From assembly GCF_004349085.1 (NCBI RefSeq), contig NZ_SMFM01000004.1:62001-126000 (forward strand): a stretch of DNA of 64,000 nt, written 5' to 3'. Positions 10,344 through 20,179 of the stretch are shown in pieces. Source of the DNA: Flavobacterium caseinilyticum (GTDB lineage Bacteria; Bacteroidota; Bacteroidia; Flavobacteriales; Flavobacteriaceae). The position numbers and the translations under genes were made by a program. The notes under the pieces were generated by a model. It saw only the letters and a program-made list of their open reading frames with translations. It had not been told where the DNA came from and made no database searches. Position 1 is the stretch's first letter, and each line of letters starts with the position of its first letter.

Positions 10344-10769
10344 ATGTTACAGCCTAAAAGAACAAAATACCGTAAGGTACAAAAAGGTAAAATGAAAGGG
10401 AACTCTCAAAGAGGGCATGAACTTTCTAATGGAATGTTTGGTATTAAATCTGTACATGAAGATGGAATGTTCTTAACCTCTCGTCAAATCGAAGCTGCAC
10501 GTATTGCTGCAACTCGTTTTATGAAAAGAGAAGGACAATTATGGATCAAAATATTTCCAGACAAACCTATCACTAAGAAACCCCTTGAGGTACGTATGGG
10601 TAAAGGTAAAGGTGCAGTTGAGTATTGGGCTGCCGTTGTTAAACCCGGAAGAATTATGTTTGAAGTTGGAGGAGTTCCTTTATCAGTTGCAAAAGAGGCG
10701 TTACGTCTTGCAGCTCAAAAGCTTCCAGTGAAAACTAAATTCGTCGTTGCTAGAGATTTCGAAGCATAA
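10344..10769 (+). CDS. rplP: 50S ribosomal protein L16
   Basis: 141 residues. L16 lies near the A site and helps position aminoacyl-t[18 protein letters not shown], the FGIKSV segment, the [18 protein letters not shown] loop and the ARG-containing helix are diagnostic. It follows rpsC by 19 bases and precedes rpmC by 13. Confidence 0.98.
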   Translation: MLQPKRTKYRKVQKGKMKGNSQRGHELSNGMFGIKSVHEDGMFLTSRQIEAARIAATRFMKREGQLWIKIFPDKPITKKPLEVRMGKGKGAVEYWAAVVKPGRIMFEVGGVPLSVAKEALRLAAQKLPVKTKFVVARDFEA

Positions 10770-10782
10770 TTTATAATATATT

Positions 10783-10974
10783 ATGAAACAATCAGAAATA
10801 AAAGATCTTTCTGCAGCGGAGTTGCAAGAAAAACTTAGTCAGACTAAGAAGGCATATGCCGACCTAAAAATGGCTCACGCTATTTCTCCAATTGAGAATC
10901 CACTTCAAATTAGAAGTGTTAGAAGAACAGTTGCAAGATTAGCTACGGAACTTACTAAAAGAGAGTTGCAATAA
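10783..10974 (+). CDS. rpmC: 50S ribosomal protein L29
   Basis: 63 residues, usual size. L29 is a two-helix protein at the tunnel exit next to L23. The sequence begins MKQSEIKDLSAAELQEKLSQ and contains the conserved NPLQIRSVRRTVARLATEL. It stands in the conserved position between L16 and S17. Confidence 0.97.
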   Translation: MKQSEIKDLSAAELQEKLSQTKKAYADLKMAHAISPIENPLQIRSVRRTVARLATELTKRELQ

Positions 10975-10991
10975 TTGTAATCTGCTGAAAG

Positions 10992-11252
10992 ATGGAAGAA
11001 AAAAGAAATTTAAGAAAAGAAAGAGTTGGTGTTGTTACTTCAGACAAAATGGATAAATCTATCGTTGTTGCTGAAGTGCGTAAAGTAAAACACCCATTAT
11101 ACGGTAAGTTCGTGTTGAAAACTAAAAAGTATCACGCACACGACGAAAAGAACGACTGCAATGTTGGAGATACGGTAAGGATTAGCGAAACGCGTCCTTT
11201 AAGTAAGACAAAATGTTGGAGGTTAGTTGAAATCTTAGAAAGAGCTAAATAA
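10992..11252 (+). CDS. rpsQ: 30S ribosomal protein S17
   Basis: 86 residues. S17 is an early-binding OB-fold protein of the 30S body. [22 protein letters not shown] and the later [25 protein letters not shown] are family hallmarks. Two bases separate its stop from the rplN start, so the two are probably translated together. Confidence 0.97.
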   Translation: MEEKRNLRKERVGVVTSDKMDKSIVVAEVRKVKHPLYGKFVLKTKKYHAHDEKNDCNVGDTVRISETRPLSKTKCWRLVEILERAK

Positions 11253-11254
11253 TT

Positions 11255-11623
11255 ATGGTACAACAAGAATCAAGACTAAAAGTAGCAGATAACACTGGAG
11301 CAAAGGAAGTTTTAACTATCCGTGTTTTAGGAGGTACCAAAAGAAGGTATGCCTCTGTTGGTGACAAGATTGTAGTTTCTATCAAAGATACTGCTCCAAA
11401 CGGAAGCGTTAAAAAAGGAGCTGTTTCAACTGCAGTTGTTGTACGTACCAAAAAAGAAGTAAGAAGAGCCGATGGTTCATACATTAGATTTGATGACAAC
11501 GCATGTGTGTTATTGAATGCTGCTGGTGAAATGAGAGGAACTCGTGTTTTTGGTCCGGTAGCAAGAGAACTTCGTGAAAAACAATTCATGAAAATTGTAT
11601 CATTAGCACCAGAAGTGCTTTAA
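11255..11623 (+). CDS. rplN: 50S ribosomal protein L14
   Basis: 122 residues, typical length. L14 forms an intersubunit bridge and is the binding site of the silencing factor Rsf[19 protein letters not shown] and the ending [16 protein letters not shown] are essentially invariant. It is immediately downstream of rpsQ. Confidence 0.98.
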   Translation: MVQQESRLKVADNTGAKEVLTIRVLGGTKRRYASVGDKIVVSIKDTAPNGSVKKGAVSTAVVVRTKKEVRRADGSYIRFDDNACVLLNAAGEMRGTRVFGPVARELREKQFMKIVSLAPEVL

Positions 11624-11635
11624 TTCGTTTTTAAG

Positions 11636-11950
11636 ATGATAAAGCTAAAAATAAAAACCGGAGACATTGTAAGAGTAATTGCTGGAGACCATAAAGGTGC
11701 TGAAGGTAAAGTCGTACGTGTTTACCGTGAGAAAAACAAAGCGATTGTTGAAGGTGTAAACATGGTTTCAAAACATACAAAACCTAGTGCAAAAAGCCCT
11801 CAAGGTGGTATCGTAAAGAAAGAAGCTTCTATACAAATATCTAATATTTCTTTAATTGATCCTAAAACTAAGGAAACAACTAGAGTTGGTGTTAGAGTAG
11901 AAGGAGATAAGAAAGTAAGATTTTCAAAAAAATCTAATCAAGTACTATAG
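11636..11950 (+). CDS. rplX: 50S ribosomal protein L24
   Basis: 104 residues. L24 initiates 50S assembly and contains a KOW motif ([20 protein letters not shown], about residues 5-24). The segment [20 protein letters not shown] is conserved. It precedes rplE by two bases. Confidence 0.97.
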   Translation: MIKLKIKTGDIVRVIAGDHKGAEGKVVRVYREKNKAIVEGVNMVSKHTKPSAKSPQGGIVKKEASIQISNISLIDPKTKETTRVGVRVEGDKKVRFSKKSNQVL

Positions 11951-11952
11951 TA

Positions 11953-12504
11953 ATGGCGTATATACCTAGACTAAAAGAAGAATATAAGAGCAGAGTAATT
12001 GCTGCTCTTAAAGAGGAATTCGGATACGTAAACGTAATGCAGGTTCCAAAATTGGACAAAATCGTTTTAAGTAAAGGAGTTGGTGCAGCTGTATCAGATA
12101 AAAAACTAATCGACTATGCAGTTGATGAGTTAACAAAGATCACTGGACAGAAAGCAGTATCCACAATTTCAAAGAAAGACGTTGCGTCATTCAAATTGAG
12201 AAAAGGGATGCCTATTGGAGCAAAAGTTACTTTACGTGGGGAAAGAATGTATGAGTTTTTAGATAGACTTATTACTTCAGCTTTGCCACGTGTAAGAGAT
12301 TTTAGTGGTATTAAAGCTACTGGTTTTGATGGAAGAGGAAATTATAACCTTGGAGTTTTGGAGCAAATCATTTTCCCAGAAATTGATATTGACAAAGTAA
12401 ACAAAATTTCAGGTATGGATATCACTTTTGTAACTACTGCAAAAACTGATAAAGAAGCAAAGTCTCTATTGACAGAATTAGGATTACCTTTTAAAAAGAA
12501 TTAA
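11953..12504 (+). CDS. rplE: 50S ribosomal protein L5
   Basis: 183 residues. L5 binds 5S rRNA in the central protuberance and bridges to S13. The family pattern is intact through [20 protein letters not shown] and [23 protein letters not shown]. Three bases separate it from rpsN. Confidence 0.98.
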   Translation: MAYIPRLKEEYKSRVIAALKEEFGYVNVMQVPKLDKIVLSKGVGAAVSDKKLIDYAVDELTKITGQKAVSTISKKDVASFKLRKGMPIGAKVTLRGERMYEFLDRLITSALPRVRDFSGIKATGFDGRGNYNLGVLEQIIFPEIDIDKVNKISGMDITFVTTAKTDKEAKSLLTELGLPFKKN

Positions 12505-12507
12505 GAC

Positions 12508-12777
12508 ATGGCTAAAGAATCAATGAAAGCCCGCGAGGTTAAGAGAGAAAAAACAGTTGTTAAGTATGCTGAGAAAAGAAAAGCTTTGTTAGAAGCTGGA
12601 GATTTCGTAGGTTTGCAAAAGTTACCGAAAAATGCTTCACCAGTTCGTTTACACAATCGTTGTAAATTAACAGGTAGACCAAGAGGGTATATGCGTCAAT
12701 TCGGTCTTTCACGTGTTACATTTCGTGAAATGGCAAATAATGGATTGATCCCTGGTGTTAAAAAGGCATCTTGGTAA
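12508..12777 (+). CDS. rpsN: 30S ribosomal protein S14 (zinc-free form)
   Basis: 89 residues. This is the long form without the two CxxC zinc pairs: the C-terminal part reads [26 protein letters not shown] with a single cysteine. S14 is a late-assembling 30S head protein. It is followed by the longest gap inside the ribosomal cluster, a 123-base structured stretch before rpsH. Confidence 0.97.
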   Translation: MAKESMKAREVKREKTVVKYAEKRKALLEAGDFVGLQKLPKNASPVRLHNRCKLTGRPRGYMRQFGLSRVTFREMANNGLIPGVKKASW

Positions 12778-12900
12778 GACGTAATTTATTGCGTCCTGAT
12801 ACAGACTTAACGTAAGTTTTGTCTGTATCATAAACATTTATAAATTGGTTTCAGGTTCGGCAAATCGTTTGTCGAAAACCAAAACCGCAAATTAATACAT
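12778..12900 (+). promoter_or_regulatory. Structured intercistronic element between rpsN and rpsH
   Basis: Three hairpins can be drawn. A short GACG/CGTC stem lies at 12778-12795. A perfect nine-pair stem (12798-12806 with 12821-12829) has an inner TTA/TAA extension. A nested stem pairs 12845-12851 with 12876-12882 and encloses a seven-pair stem (12858-12864 with 12868-12874, one G-U) with a three-base loop. No T-run follows either large hairpin and no TAnnTTTG is seen. E. coli S8 represses the spc operon by binding its mRNA at the start of rplE; a similar role for S8 here is an inference from position. Confidence 0.55.
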
Positions 12901-13299
12901 ATGTATACAGATCCTATTGCAGATTATTTGACAAGAGTTCGTAACGCTGTGGCCGCAAACCACAAAGTTGTCGAAATTCCTGCATCTAATCTTAAAAAAG
13001 AAATAACTAAGATCTTATTTGATCAAGGTTATATCTTGAGTTACAAATTTGAAGACAACGCTGTTCAGGGTTCAATCAAGATTGCTTTGAAGTATGATAA
13101 AGATACTAAAGAGTCAGTAATTAAAGATATCCAAAGAATTAGTAAACCAGGTTTACGTAAATATTCAAGTTCTTCAAATATTCCTAGAATCCTTAACGGA
13201 TTAGGCATCGCTATCGTATCTACTTCAAAAGGGTTGATGACAGGAAAAAAAGCGAAGCAATTGAACGTAGGTGGTGAAGTTATTTGTTACGTATACTAA
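12901..13299 (+). CDS. rpsH: 30S ribosomal protein S8
   Basis: 132 residues. S8 binds the central domain of 16S rRNA early in assembly; in E. coli it is the repressor of the spc operon. [14 protein letters not shown] at the start and the C-terminal [25 protein letters not shown] motif identify it. It is preceded by the structured 123-base element and followed by rplF after 17 bases. Confidence 0.98.
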   Translation: MYTDPIADYLTRVRNAVAANHKVVEIPASNLKKEITKILFDQGYILSYKFEDNAVQGSIKIALKYDKDTKESVIKDIQRISKPGLRKYSSSSNIPRILNGLGIAIVSTSKGLMTGKKAKQLNVGGEVICYVY

Positions 13300-13316
13300 T
13301 TTAAAGACTATATAAG

Positions 13317-13859
13317 ATGTCAAGAATAGGTAAAAATCCGGTTGTAATCCCTGCTGGTGTAACTGTTGAAGTTGCAAATGGTATTATTACAGTAAAAGGA
13401 AAAAATGGTCAACTAACACAGGAGTTTTCGGACGTTACTGTTACAGTTGAAGATGGTCAAGTTCAAGTAGACAGATCATCTGATCACAAAGACCAAAGAG
13501 CAAAACACGGTTTGTACAGATCTTTAATCAATAACATGATTATCGGTGTAACAGATGGTTTTACTAAGTCATTAGAGTTGGTAGGAGTTGGTTACAGAGC
13601 ATCAAATCAAGGACAAAAGTTAGATTTAGCACTAGGTTACTCTCACAATATCGTTTTAGAAATTGCTCCAGAAGTAACTTTAGAAACTATATCTGAAAAA
13701 GGTAAAAACCCTATCGTAAAATTAACATCATTTGACAAACAACTTTTAGGTCAGGTAGCTGCGAAAATTAGAGGTTTCCGTAAGCCTGAGCCGTACAAAG
13801 GAAAAGGTGTTAAATTTGTAGGTGAAGTATTAAGAAGAAAAGCAGGTAAATCAGCTTAA
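13317..13859 (+). CDS. rplF: 50S ribosomal protein L6
   Basis: 180 residues with two repeated L6 domains. L6 lies at the base of the L7/L12 stalk near the GTPase centre. [14 protein letters not shown] at the start and [22 protein letters not shown] at the end are diagnostic. Spacing to rplR is 11 bases. Confidence 0.98.
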   Translation: MSRIGKNPVVIPAGVTVEVANGIITVKGKNGQLTQEFSDVTVTVEDGQVQVDRSSDHKDQRAKHGLYRSLINNMIIGVTDGFTKSLELVGVGYRASNQGQKLDLALGYSHNIVLEIAPEVTLETISEKGKNPIVKLTSFDKQLLGQVAAKIRGFRKPEPYKGKGVKFVGEVLRRKAGKSA

Positions 13860-13870
13860 AAAATAAGATT

Positions 13871-14221
13871 ATGTCATTAACAAAACCTGAAAGAAGACAA
13901 CGAATTAGATTCAGAATTAGAAAAACAATTAGTGGTACTGCTACTAATCCAAGACTATCTGTATTTAGAAGTAACAAAGAAATTTACGCTCAACTTATTG
14001 ATGACGTAAACGGAGTTACTTTGTTGGCGGCTTCTTCAAGAGAAAAAGAAATAGGTAACGGTACGAACATTGAAGTTGCTACAGCAGTTGGAAAACTAGT
14101 TGCTGAAAAAGCTTTAAAAGCTGGGATAGACGTAGTAACTTTCGATAGAGGAGGTTATTTATATCACGGACGTATTAAATCATTAGCGGAAGGCGCAAGA
14201 GCGGCTGGACTTAAATTCTAA
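13871..14221 (+). CDS. rplR: 50S ribosomal protein L18
   Basis: 116 residues. L18 binds 5S rRNA together with L5. [34 protein letters not shown] and the ending [26 protein letters not shown] match the family. Six bases separate it from rpsE. Confidence 0.98.
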   Translation: MSLTKPERRQRIRFRIRKTISGTATNPRLSVFRSNKEIYAQLIDDVNGVTLLAASSREKEIGNGTNIEVATAVGKLVAEKALKAGIDVVTFDRGGYLYHGRIKSLAEGARAAGLKF

Positions 14222-14227
14222 TATAGT

Positions 14228-14755
14228 ATGTCTAATAGTAAATACAAGAATGTAGAGTTAGTAAAACCAAGTGGTCTTGAATTAAAAGATCGTTTGGTGA
14301 GTGTAAATCGTGTTACTAAGGTTACAAAGGGTGGTAGAGCTTTCGGTTTTTCTGCTATTGTAGTTGTAGGTGATGAAAACGGTGTGGTTGGGCACGGATT
14401 AGGTAAATCTAAAGATGTTTCTGAAGCAATTGCGAAAGCAGTAGAAGATGCTAAGAAAAATTTAGTAAAGATTCCTTTAAACGGTCAATCTGTTCCTCAC
14501 GAACAAAAAGGTAAATTTGGTGGTGCACGTGTATTCTTAATTCCTGCCTCTCACGGTACAGGAGTTATCGCTGGTGGAGCTGTTCGTTCAGTTCTTGAAT
14601 CAGTTGGAATTCATGATGTATTATCTAAATCTCAAGGATCTTCAAATCCTCACAACGTAGTTAAAGCAACTTTTGATGCTCTATTACAAATGAGAAGCGC
14701 TTATACTGTTGCAAAACAAAGAGGTGTTTCTTTAGAAAAAGTTTTTAAAGGTTAA
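14228..14755 (+). CDS. rpsE: 30S ribosomal protein S5
   Basis: 175 residues. S5 has an N-terminal dsRNA-binding-like domain and a C-terminal domain, and acts in decoding accuracy and mRNA unwinding at the entry tunnel. The [20 protein letters not shown] segment and the [21 protein letters not shown] motif are intact. It sits in the conserved L18-S5-L30 order. Confidence 0.98.
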   Translation: MSNSKYKNVELVKPSGLELKDRLVSVNRVTKVTKGGRAFGFSAIVVVGDENGVVGHGLGKSKDVSEAIAKAVEDAKKNLVKIPLNGQSVPHEQKGKFGGARVFLIPASHGTGVIAGGAVRSVLESVGIHDVLSKSQGSSNPHNVVKATFDALLQMRSAYTVAKQRGVSLEKVFKG

Positions 14756-14767
14756 TTCAAGGAAATT

Positions 14768-14950
14768 ATGGCTAAATTATTAGTAAAACAAGTTAGAAGC
14801 AAAATCAACTGTCCTCTTACTCAAAAGAGAGGATTAGAAGCTTTAGGTCTACGTAAAATGGGACAAGTTGTAGAGCATGATTCAAACCCTACAATCCTTG
14901 GGATGATAAATAAAGTTAAACACTTAGTTTCTGTTGAAGAAACTAAATAA
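14768..14950 (+). CDS. rpmD: 50S ribosomal protein L30
   Basis: 60 residues, full length for L30, which binds the 50S near 5S r[41 protein letters not shown] is the standard signature, shown here only in part of the protein's span (3-40). It lies between rpsE and rplO. Confidence 0.97.
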   Translation: MAKLLVKQVRSKINCPLTQKRGLEALGLRKMGQVVEHDSNPTILGMINKVKHLVSVEETK

Positions 14951-14961
14951 CAAATACTGTT

Positions 14962-15414
14962 ATGAATTTAAGTAACTTACAACCTGCTGAAGGTTCTACA
15001 CACAATCAAAATAAAAGATTAGGTAGAGGAGAAGGTTCTGGAAAAGGTGGTACTTCTGCAAGAGGTCACAAAGGAGCAAAATCTCGTTCTGGTTATTCAA
15101 AAAAGATTGGTTTTGAAGGTGGGCAAATGCCACTTCAAAGACGTGTGCCTAAGTTTGGTTTCACAAACATCAATCGTAAAGACTACGAAGGTGTAAATCT
15201 TGATACACTTCAACTTTTAGTTGATAACGGTGTTATTAAAGATACTGTTGATATGACAGTTTATGTTGCTAATCGTTTAGCTACTAAAAATGAAATCGTT
15301 AAGATTTTAGGTAGAGGTGAATTGACAGCAAAATTAAAAGTAACCGCTCACAAATTTACTGCTACTGCAAAAGCTGCTATTGAAGCTGCTGGTGGAGAAG
15401 CTGTAACAATGTAA
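14962..15414 (+). CDS. rplO: 50S ribosomal protein L15
   Basis: 150 residues. L15 is a late-assembling 50S protein with an extended glycine/arginine-rich N-terminal tail ([20 protein letters not shown], residues 19-38). The segment [18 protein letters not shown] is also conserved. It precedes secY by 13 bases. Confidence 0.97.
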   Translation: MNLSNLQPAEGSTHNQNKRLGRGEGSGKGGTSARGHKGAKSRSGYSKKIGFEGGQMPLQRRVPKFGFTNINRKDYEGVNLDTLQLLVDNGVIKDTVDMTVYVANRLATKNEIVKILGRGELTAKLKVTAHKFTATAKAAIEAAGGEAVTM

Positions 15415-15427
15415 TTTTTCAATTAAG

Positions 15428-16774
15428 ATGAAGAAATTTATTGAATCAATAAGTAATGTTTGGAAAATCGAAGAACTGAAAAATAGAATCCTAATAACAT
15501 TGGGTTTACTTTTAGTTTATCGTTTTGGGGCACAAGTGACCCTGCCAGGTATTGATGCTACTCAATTAGGTAATTTAGCTGGGCAAACAAAAGAAGGGAT
15601 TGGTTCAATTCTTGACATGTTTACCGGAGGCGCTTTTTCACAAGCTTCCGTGTTTGCCTTAGGTATTATGCCTTATATTTCTGCTTCTATTGTAGTTCAG
15701 TTGATGGGAATTGCGATTCCTTATTTGCAAAAACTTCAAAGTGATGGAGAGAGTGGTAGAAAAAAGATTAATCAAATTACTCGTTGGTTGACAATAGGGA
15801 TTACATTAGTTCAAGGTCCGACTTACATTTACAATTTATACAGAACATTACCTAGTAATGCATTCTTATTAGGATTCAATTCCTTTGAGTTCTTGTTTTC
15901 CTCAGTAGTTATTTTAGTTACAGGTACAATTTTTGCCATGTGGTTAGGTGAAAAAATTACTGATAAAGGAATAGGAAATGGTATATCACTGTTGATTATG
16001 GTTGGTATATTGGCTAGATTACCTCAAGCTTTTATTCAAGAGTTTACAACAAGGGTTACCAATAATAATGGTGGGCCGATGTTATTGGTTATCGAAATCA
16101 TCATCTGGTTATTGGTTATTATTTGTTGTGTACTTTTAGTAATGGCTGTCAGAAGAATACCTGTTCAATATGCTCGTCGTACAACTTCAGGGGATTTCGA
16201 ACAAGACATGTTGAATGGCAATAGACAATGGATTCCATTGAAGCTTAATGCTTCAGGGGTTATGCCAATTATTTTTGCACAAGCAATTATGTTTATACCG
16301 GCTGCTTTGGCGGGTTTGTCTAAATCTGATACATCACAGTCTATTGTTGGAGCGTTTAGTAATATGTTTGGATTTTGGTATAATTTAGTTTTTGCAACTT
16401 TAATAATTGTATTTACTTTCTTTTACACTGCCATTACGGTTCCGACTAACAAAATGTCTGATGATTTAAAGAGAAGTGGTGGTTTTATCCCAGGTGTCAG
16501 ACCAGGAGTTGAAACGTCTGATTATCTTGACAAAGTGATGTCTTTAATAACTTTTCCAGGATCTTTATTTCTTGCTTTAATCGCTGTGTTCCCGGCAATA
16601 ATTGTAAGCGTTATGGATGTTCAGCAATCTTGGGCAATGTTTTATGGAGGTACTTCATTAATAATTATGGTTGGAGTTGCCATAGACACAATGCAGCAAA
16701 TCAATTCTTATTTGTTGAATAAACATTATGATGGTTTAATGAAAAGTGGTAAAAATAGAAAAGCAGTAGCTTAA
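15428..16774 (+). CDS. secY: Protein translocase subunit SecY
   Basis: 448 residues with about ten membrane segments. SecY forms the channel through which unfolded proteins cross or enter the inner membrane, together with SecE and SecG. The plug region ([27 protein letters not shown]), the C4 and C5 cytoplasmic loops ([28 protein letters not shown]) and the late TM10 region are recognisable. It lies in its usual spc position. No adk or map gene follows; infA starts four bases later. Confidence 0.98.
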   Translation: MKKFIESISNVWKIEELKNRILITLGLLLVYRFGAQVTLPGIDATQLGNLAGQTKEGIGSILDMFTGGAFSQASVFALGIMPYISASIVVQLMGIAIPYLQKLQSDGESGRKKINQITRWLTIGITLVQGPTYIYNLYRTLPSNAFLLGFNSFEFLFSSVVILVTGTIFAMWLGEKITDKGIGNGISLLIMVGILARLPQAFIQEFTTRVTNNNGGPMLLVIEIIIWLLVIICCVLLVMAVRRIPVQYARRTTSGDFEQDMLNGNRQWIPLKLNASGVMPIIFAQAIMFIPAALAGLSKSDTSQSIVGAFSNMFGFWYNLVFATLIIVFTFFYTAITVPTNKMSDDLKRSGGFIPGVRPGVETSDYLDKVMSLITFPGSLFLALIAVFPAIIVSVMDVQQSWAMFYGGTSLIIMVGVAIDTMQQINSYLLNKHYDGLMKSGKNRKAVA

Positions 16775-16778
16775 CTTT

Positions 16779-16994
16779 ATGGCAAAACAATCAGCAATAG
16801 AACAAGACGGATCGATTATAGAAGCATTATCAAATGCTATGTTCCGTGTAGAGTTAGAAAATGGACATATTGTAATCGCCCATATATCTGGAAAAATGCG
16901 TATGCATTACATCAAATTATTACCTGGTGATAAAGTGAAACTAGAAATGAGCCCTTACGACTTGTCAAAAGCAAGAATTACTTATAGATATTAA
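16779..16994 (+). CDS. infA: Translation initiation factor IF-1
   Basis: 71 residues, a single OB fold that occupies the A site during initiation. [20 protein letters not shown] and the segment [28 protein letters not shown] are diagnostic. It is inserted between secY and rpmJ, as in many Gram-positive and Bacteroidota genomes and unlike E. coli. Confidence 0.98.
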   Translation: MAKQSAIEQDGSIIEALSNAMFRVELENGHIVIAHISGKMRMHYIKLLPGDKVKLEMSPYDLSKARITYRY

Positions 16995-17006
16995 AGGATA
17001 TTCAAA

Positions 17007-17123
17007 ATGAAAGTTAGAGCTTCAGTAAAAAAGAGAAGTCCCGAGTGCAAAATTGTGCGACGAAAAGGGAGATTGTACGTAATAAACAAAAAGAATCCTA
17101 GATTTAAACAAAGACAAGGATAA
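17007..17123 (+). CDS. rpmJ: 50S ribosomal protein L36 (zinc-free form)
   Basis: 38 residues from an ATG at 17007 to a TAA at 17121. It begins [11 protein letters not shown] and ends PRFKQRQG, the invariant L36 frame. The usual zinc site C-x2-C...C-x4-H is mostly lost: only one cysteine remains, and the other ligands are replaced by Ser, Asn and Phe. L36 is the smallest 50S protein and stabilises 23S rRNA near L16. It starts 12 bases after infA and ends two bases before rpsM. Confidence 0.96.
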   Translation: MKVRASVKKRSPECKIVRRKGRLYVINKKNPRFKQRQG

Positions 17124-17125
17124 TT

Positions 17126-17500
17126 ATGGCAAGAATAGCAGGGGTAGATATCCCAAAAAATAAGAGAGGTGTTATAGCACTTACCTATATCTTTGGATTA
17201 GGAAATAGTAGAGCTGTTGAGATTTTAGAAAAAGCTCAAGTTAGCCAAGATAAAAAAGTTCAAGATTGGAATGATGACGAGATCGGAGCAATTCGTGAAG
17301 CAGTGTCAGCTTTTAAAATTGAAGGAGAATTGCGTTCTGAAGTTTCTTTAAACATCAAACGTTTAATGGATATTGGATGTTATAGAGGTATCCGTCATAG
17401 AACTGGTCTTCCTTTAAGAGGGCAAAGAACTAAAAACAACTCTAGAACAAGAAAAGGTAAGAGAAAAACTGTTGCCAACAAGAAAAAAGCAACTAAATAA
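17126..17500 (+). CDS. rpsM: 30S ribosomal protein S13
   Basis: 124 residues. S13 is in the 30S head and bridges to L5. [21 protein letters not shown] and the C-terminal [25 protein letters not shown] are hallmarks. It is the first gene of the alpha group (rpsM, rpsK, rpsD, rpoA, rplQ), with no separate promoter visible in front of it. Confidence 0.98.
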   Translation: MARIAGVDIPKNKRGVIALTYIFGLGNSRAVEILEKAQVSQDKKVQDWNDDEIGAIREAVSAFKIEGELRSEVSLNIKRLMDIGCYRGIRHRTGLPLRGQRTKNNSRTRKGKRKTVANKKKATK

Positions 17501-17508
17501 TAAGTAAT

Positions 17509-17892
17509 ATGGCTAAAGCAACTGCAAAAAAACGTAAAGTTATCGTTGAATCAACGGGAGAAGCTCATATTTCTGCTACTTTTAACAATATCATCATTTC
17601 TTTGACAAACAAAAAAGGTGAAGTTATTTCTTGGTCTTCAGCTGGTAAAATGGGTTTTAGAGGTTCGAAAAAGAACACTCCATACGCAGCCCAGATGGCA
17701 GCAGAAGATTGTAGTAAAGTAGCTCTTGAAGCTGGACTTAAAAAAGTTAAGGTTTATGTAAAAGGACCAGGAAACGGACGTGAGTCTGCTATCCGTTCTT
17801 TGCATAACGGTGGAATTGAAGTTACAGAGATTATCGATGTTACTCCAATGCCGCACAACGGATGTCGTCCTCCTAAAAGACGTAGAGTTTAA
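17509..17892 (+). CDS. rpsK: 30S ribosomal protein S11
   Basis: 127 residues. S11 forms part of the platform and contacts mRNA near the E site. [21 protein letters not shown] and the ending [18 protein letters not shown] are essentially invariant. An 87-base gap separates it from rpsD. Confidence 0.98.
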   Translation: MAKATAKKRKVIVESTGEAHISATFNNIIISLTNKKGEVISWSSAGKMGFRGSKKNTPYAAQMAAEDCSKVALEAGLKKVKVYVKGPGNGRESAIRSLHNGGIEVTEIIDVTPMPHNGCRPPKRRRV

Positions 17893-17979
17893 TAATATTT
17901 TTTTAGTATAACCTAGGTAGAAAAACGATTATCGAAGGATAAGACCTGAATTCATAATCTCTATCTTAAACAATTTAAA
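17893..17979 (+). promoter_or_regulatory. Untranslated gap before rpsD, possible S4 target
   Basis: The 87-base gap between rpsK and rpsD holds a T-run directly after rpsK (17897-17904) and a small TTATC/GATAA hairpin at 17929-17942. No TAnnTTTG is present. S4 is the autoregulator of the alpha operon in E. coli, acting on a pseudoknot upstream of rpsM. A role of this gap in S4 control is only suggested by its place before rpsD. Confidence 0.3.
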
Positions 17980-18585
17980 ATGGCAAGATATACTGGTCCT
18001 AGTACAAGAATCGCTCGTAAATTTGGCGAGGCAATTTTCGGAGACGATAAGGCTTTCGAAAAAAGAAATTATCCACCCGGACAACACGGGATGGCTAAAA
18101 AAAGAGGAAAAAAATCTGAATTCGCAATCCAGTTAATGGAAAAGCAAAAAGCTAAATATTCTTACGGTATTTTAGAAAAACAATTCAGAGGTTTATTCAA
18201 AAAAGCATCAGCTACTAAAGGTGTTACTGGTGAAGTTCTTTTACAGTTATGTGAAGCAAGATTAGATAATGTTGTTTTTAGAATGGGTATTGCTCCTTCT
18301 AGAAGAGGCGCTAGACAACTTGTTTCTCACAGACACGTTACTGTTAACGGTGATGTAGTAAATATTGCTTCTTACCACCTTAAACCTGGTGATAAAGTTG
18401 CAGTTCGTGAAAAATCTAAATCTTTAGAAGCTATCGAACGTTCTTTATCTAATTCAAGTCATGTTTATGAATGGATTACTTGGAATGATGATATCAAAGA
18501 AGGTACTTTCGTTTCTGTACCTGCGAGACTTCAAATCCCAGAAAACATTAAAGAACAATTAATCGTAGAGTTGTACAACAAATAA
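17980..18585 (+). CDS. rpsD: 30S ribosomal protein S4
   Basis: 201 residues. S4 initiates 30S assembly and is a translational regulator in other bacteria. It has an N-terminal domain without the zinc-binding cysteines ([20 protein letters not shown]) and an S4 RNA-binding domain ([20 protein letters not shown], about residues 90-110). It follows an unusually long 87-base gap and precedes rpoA by 21 bases. Confidence 0.98.
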   Translation: MARYTGPSTRIARKFGEAIFGDDKAFEKRNYPPGQHGMAKKRGKKSEFAIQLMEKQKAKYSYGILEKQFRGLFKKASATKGVTGEVLLQLCEARLDNVVFRMGIAPSRRGARQLVSHRHVTVNGDVVNIASYHLKPGDKVAVREKSKSLEAIERSLSNSSHVYEWITWNDDIKEGTFVSVPARLQIPENIKEQLIVELYNK

Positions 18586-18606
18586 TAATTGACTTAGTCG
18601 AAATTT

Positions 18607-19599
18607 ATGGCAATATTTAATTTTCAGAAGCCCGATAAAGTTATCATGATCGATTCAACCGATTTTGAAGGTAAATTTGAATTCAGACCTTTAGAACCTG
18701 GTTACGGATTGACCGTTGGTAATGCACTTAGAAGAGTTTTGCTTTCAGCATTAGAAGGTTATGCAATTACATCTGTTCGCATTGAAGGTGTAGATCATGA
18801 GTTTTCTACTATTTCAGGAGTTGTTGAAGACGTTACCGAAATTATCCTTAATCTTAAACAAGTACGTTTTAAACGTCAAATTGAAGATATAGATAATGAA
18901 TCAGTTACTATTTCTGTTTCAGGTAAAGATCAATTAACAGCAGGTGATTTTCAAAAATTTATTTCAGGTTTCCAAGTTCTGAATCCAGAACTAGTGATCT
19001 GTAATTTAGACAGTAAAATCAAACTTAATTTCGATTTAACTATCGAGAAAGGTAGAGGATATGTTCCTGCTGAAGAGAACAAAAAACAGAATGCTGCAAT
19101 TGGAACTATTTTTACAGACTCAATTTTTACTCCGGTAAAAAATGTAAAATATGCGATTGAAAACTTCCGTGTAGAGCAAAAAACAGATTATGAAAAATTA
19201 GTTTTTGAAATAAAAACTGATGGATCTATCAATCCAAAAGATGCGCTTACTGAGGCTGCAAAAGTTTTAATTCACCATTTCATGTTGTTTTCTGACGAAA
19301 GAATTACACTCGAGGCTGACGAAATTGCACAAACAGAATCATATGATGAAGAATCATTACACATGAGACAATTGCTTAAAACTAAGCTTGTTGATATGGA
19401 TCTTTCTGTTAGAGCATTAAATTGTTTGAAAGCGGCTGAAGTTGATACACTTGGTGATTTAGTATCGTTCAATAAAAATGACCTAATGAAATTCCGTAAT
19501 TTTGGTAAAAAATCTTTAACTGAACTTGATGAACTTGTTGCAGTTAAAAATTTGAACTTCGGTATGGATTTAGCAAAATACAAACTAGATAAAGAATAA
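18607..19599 (+). CDS. rpoA: RNA polymerase alpha subunit
   Basis: 330 residues. The N-terminal domain (1 to about 230) drives dimerisation and core assembly and includes [29 protein letters not shown] linker rich in acidic residues follows. The C-terminal domain (about 255-320) has the helix-hairpin-helix pattern [20 protein letters not shown] and [14 protein letters not shown], and contacts DNA and activators. It sits in its standard place between rpsD and rplQ. Confidence 0.98.
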   Translation: MAIFNFQKPDKVIMIDSTDFEGKFEFRPLEPGYGLTVGNALRRVLLSALEGYAITSVRIEGVDHEFSTISGVVEDVTEIILNLKQVRFKRQIEDIDNESVTISVSGKDQLTAGDFQKFISGFQVLNPELVICNLDSKIKLNFDLTIEKGRGYVPAEENKKQNAAIGTIFTDSIFTPVKNVKYAIENFRVEQKTDYEKLVFEIKTDGSINPKDALTEAAKVLIHHFMLFSDERITLEADEIAQTESYDEESLHMRQLLKTKLVDMDLSVRALNCLKAAEVDTLGDLVSFNKNDLMKFRNFGKKSLTELDELVAVKNLNFGMDLAKYKLDKE

Positions 19600-19630
19600 T
19601 CTAAGCCGCAAGGTTTAAATTTACATAGCA

Positions 19631-20116
19631 ATGAGACACGGAAAAAAATTCAATCACTTAAGCAGACAGACTGCGCATAGAAAATCTATGTTAGCTAATA
19701 TGGCTTGTTCTCTTATCGAGCACAAACGTATTAACACTACTGTTGCTAAAGCAAAAGCGCTTAAACAATTCGTTGAGCCTTTAATAACAAAATCTAAAGC
19801 TGATACAACTCACAATCGTCGTATCGTTTTTGCTTACTTACGTAGCAAATATGCCGTAACTGACTTGTTCAGAGACGTAGCTGCTAAAGTAGGAGACCGT
19901 CCAGGTGGATACACTCGTATCATTAAAGTTGGAAATCGTTTAGGAGATAATGCTGATATGGCAATGATCGAATTAGTAGATTTCAATGAACTTTACAATG
20001 GTGGTAAAAAAGAAGTTAAAAAAGCAAAAAGCCGTCGTGGTGGTAAAGCTAAGAAAGATGAAGCTACTGAAGCTCCAGCTGCTGAAACTGAAACAACTAC
20101 TGAGACTGCAGAGTAA
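19631..20116 (+). CDS. rplQ: 50S ribosomal protein L17 with acidic C-terminal tail
   Basis: 161 residues, against about 127 in E. coli. The core starts [20 protein letters not shown] and includes the [10 protein letters not shown] segment. The extra C-terminal 40 residues run from a basic patch ([13 protein letters not shown]) into a low-complexity Ala/Glu/Thr tail ([14 protein letters not shown]). L17 binds at the tunnel exit region. It is the last gene of the ribosomal run and is followed by a strong terminator. Confidence 0.97.
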   Translation: MRHGKKFNHLSRQTAHRKSMLANMACSLIEHKRINTTVAKAKALKQFVEPLITKSKADTTHNRRIVFAYLRSKYAVTDLFRDVAAKVGDRPGGYTRIIKVGNRLGDNADMAMIELVDFNELYNGGKKEVKKAKSRRGGKAKKDEATEAPAAETETTTETAE

Positions 20117-20146
20117 TTATGGAAATAATGATTCAATAAAAATTAA

Positions 20147-20179
20147 GGATAAGCTATTTATAGTTTATCCTTTTTTTTT
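20147..20179 (+). terminator. Terminator of the ribosomal gene run
   Basis: A ten-pair stem (20147-20156 with 20161-20170, one G-T wobble) has a four-base loop and is followed by nine T's. It lies 30 bases after rplQ. Confidence 0.9.

Noticed and set aside
12821..12840. Nine-pair hairpin after rpsN as a terminator
   Set aside because: No T-run follows, and the spc genes continue directly downstream without a new promoter.
19272..19631. 119-codon minus-strand frame opposite rpoA
   Set aside because: Serine-rich shadow translation of the alpha C-terminal domain region.
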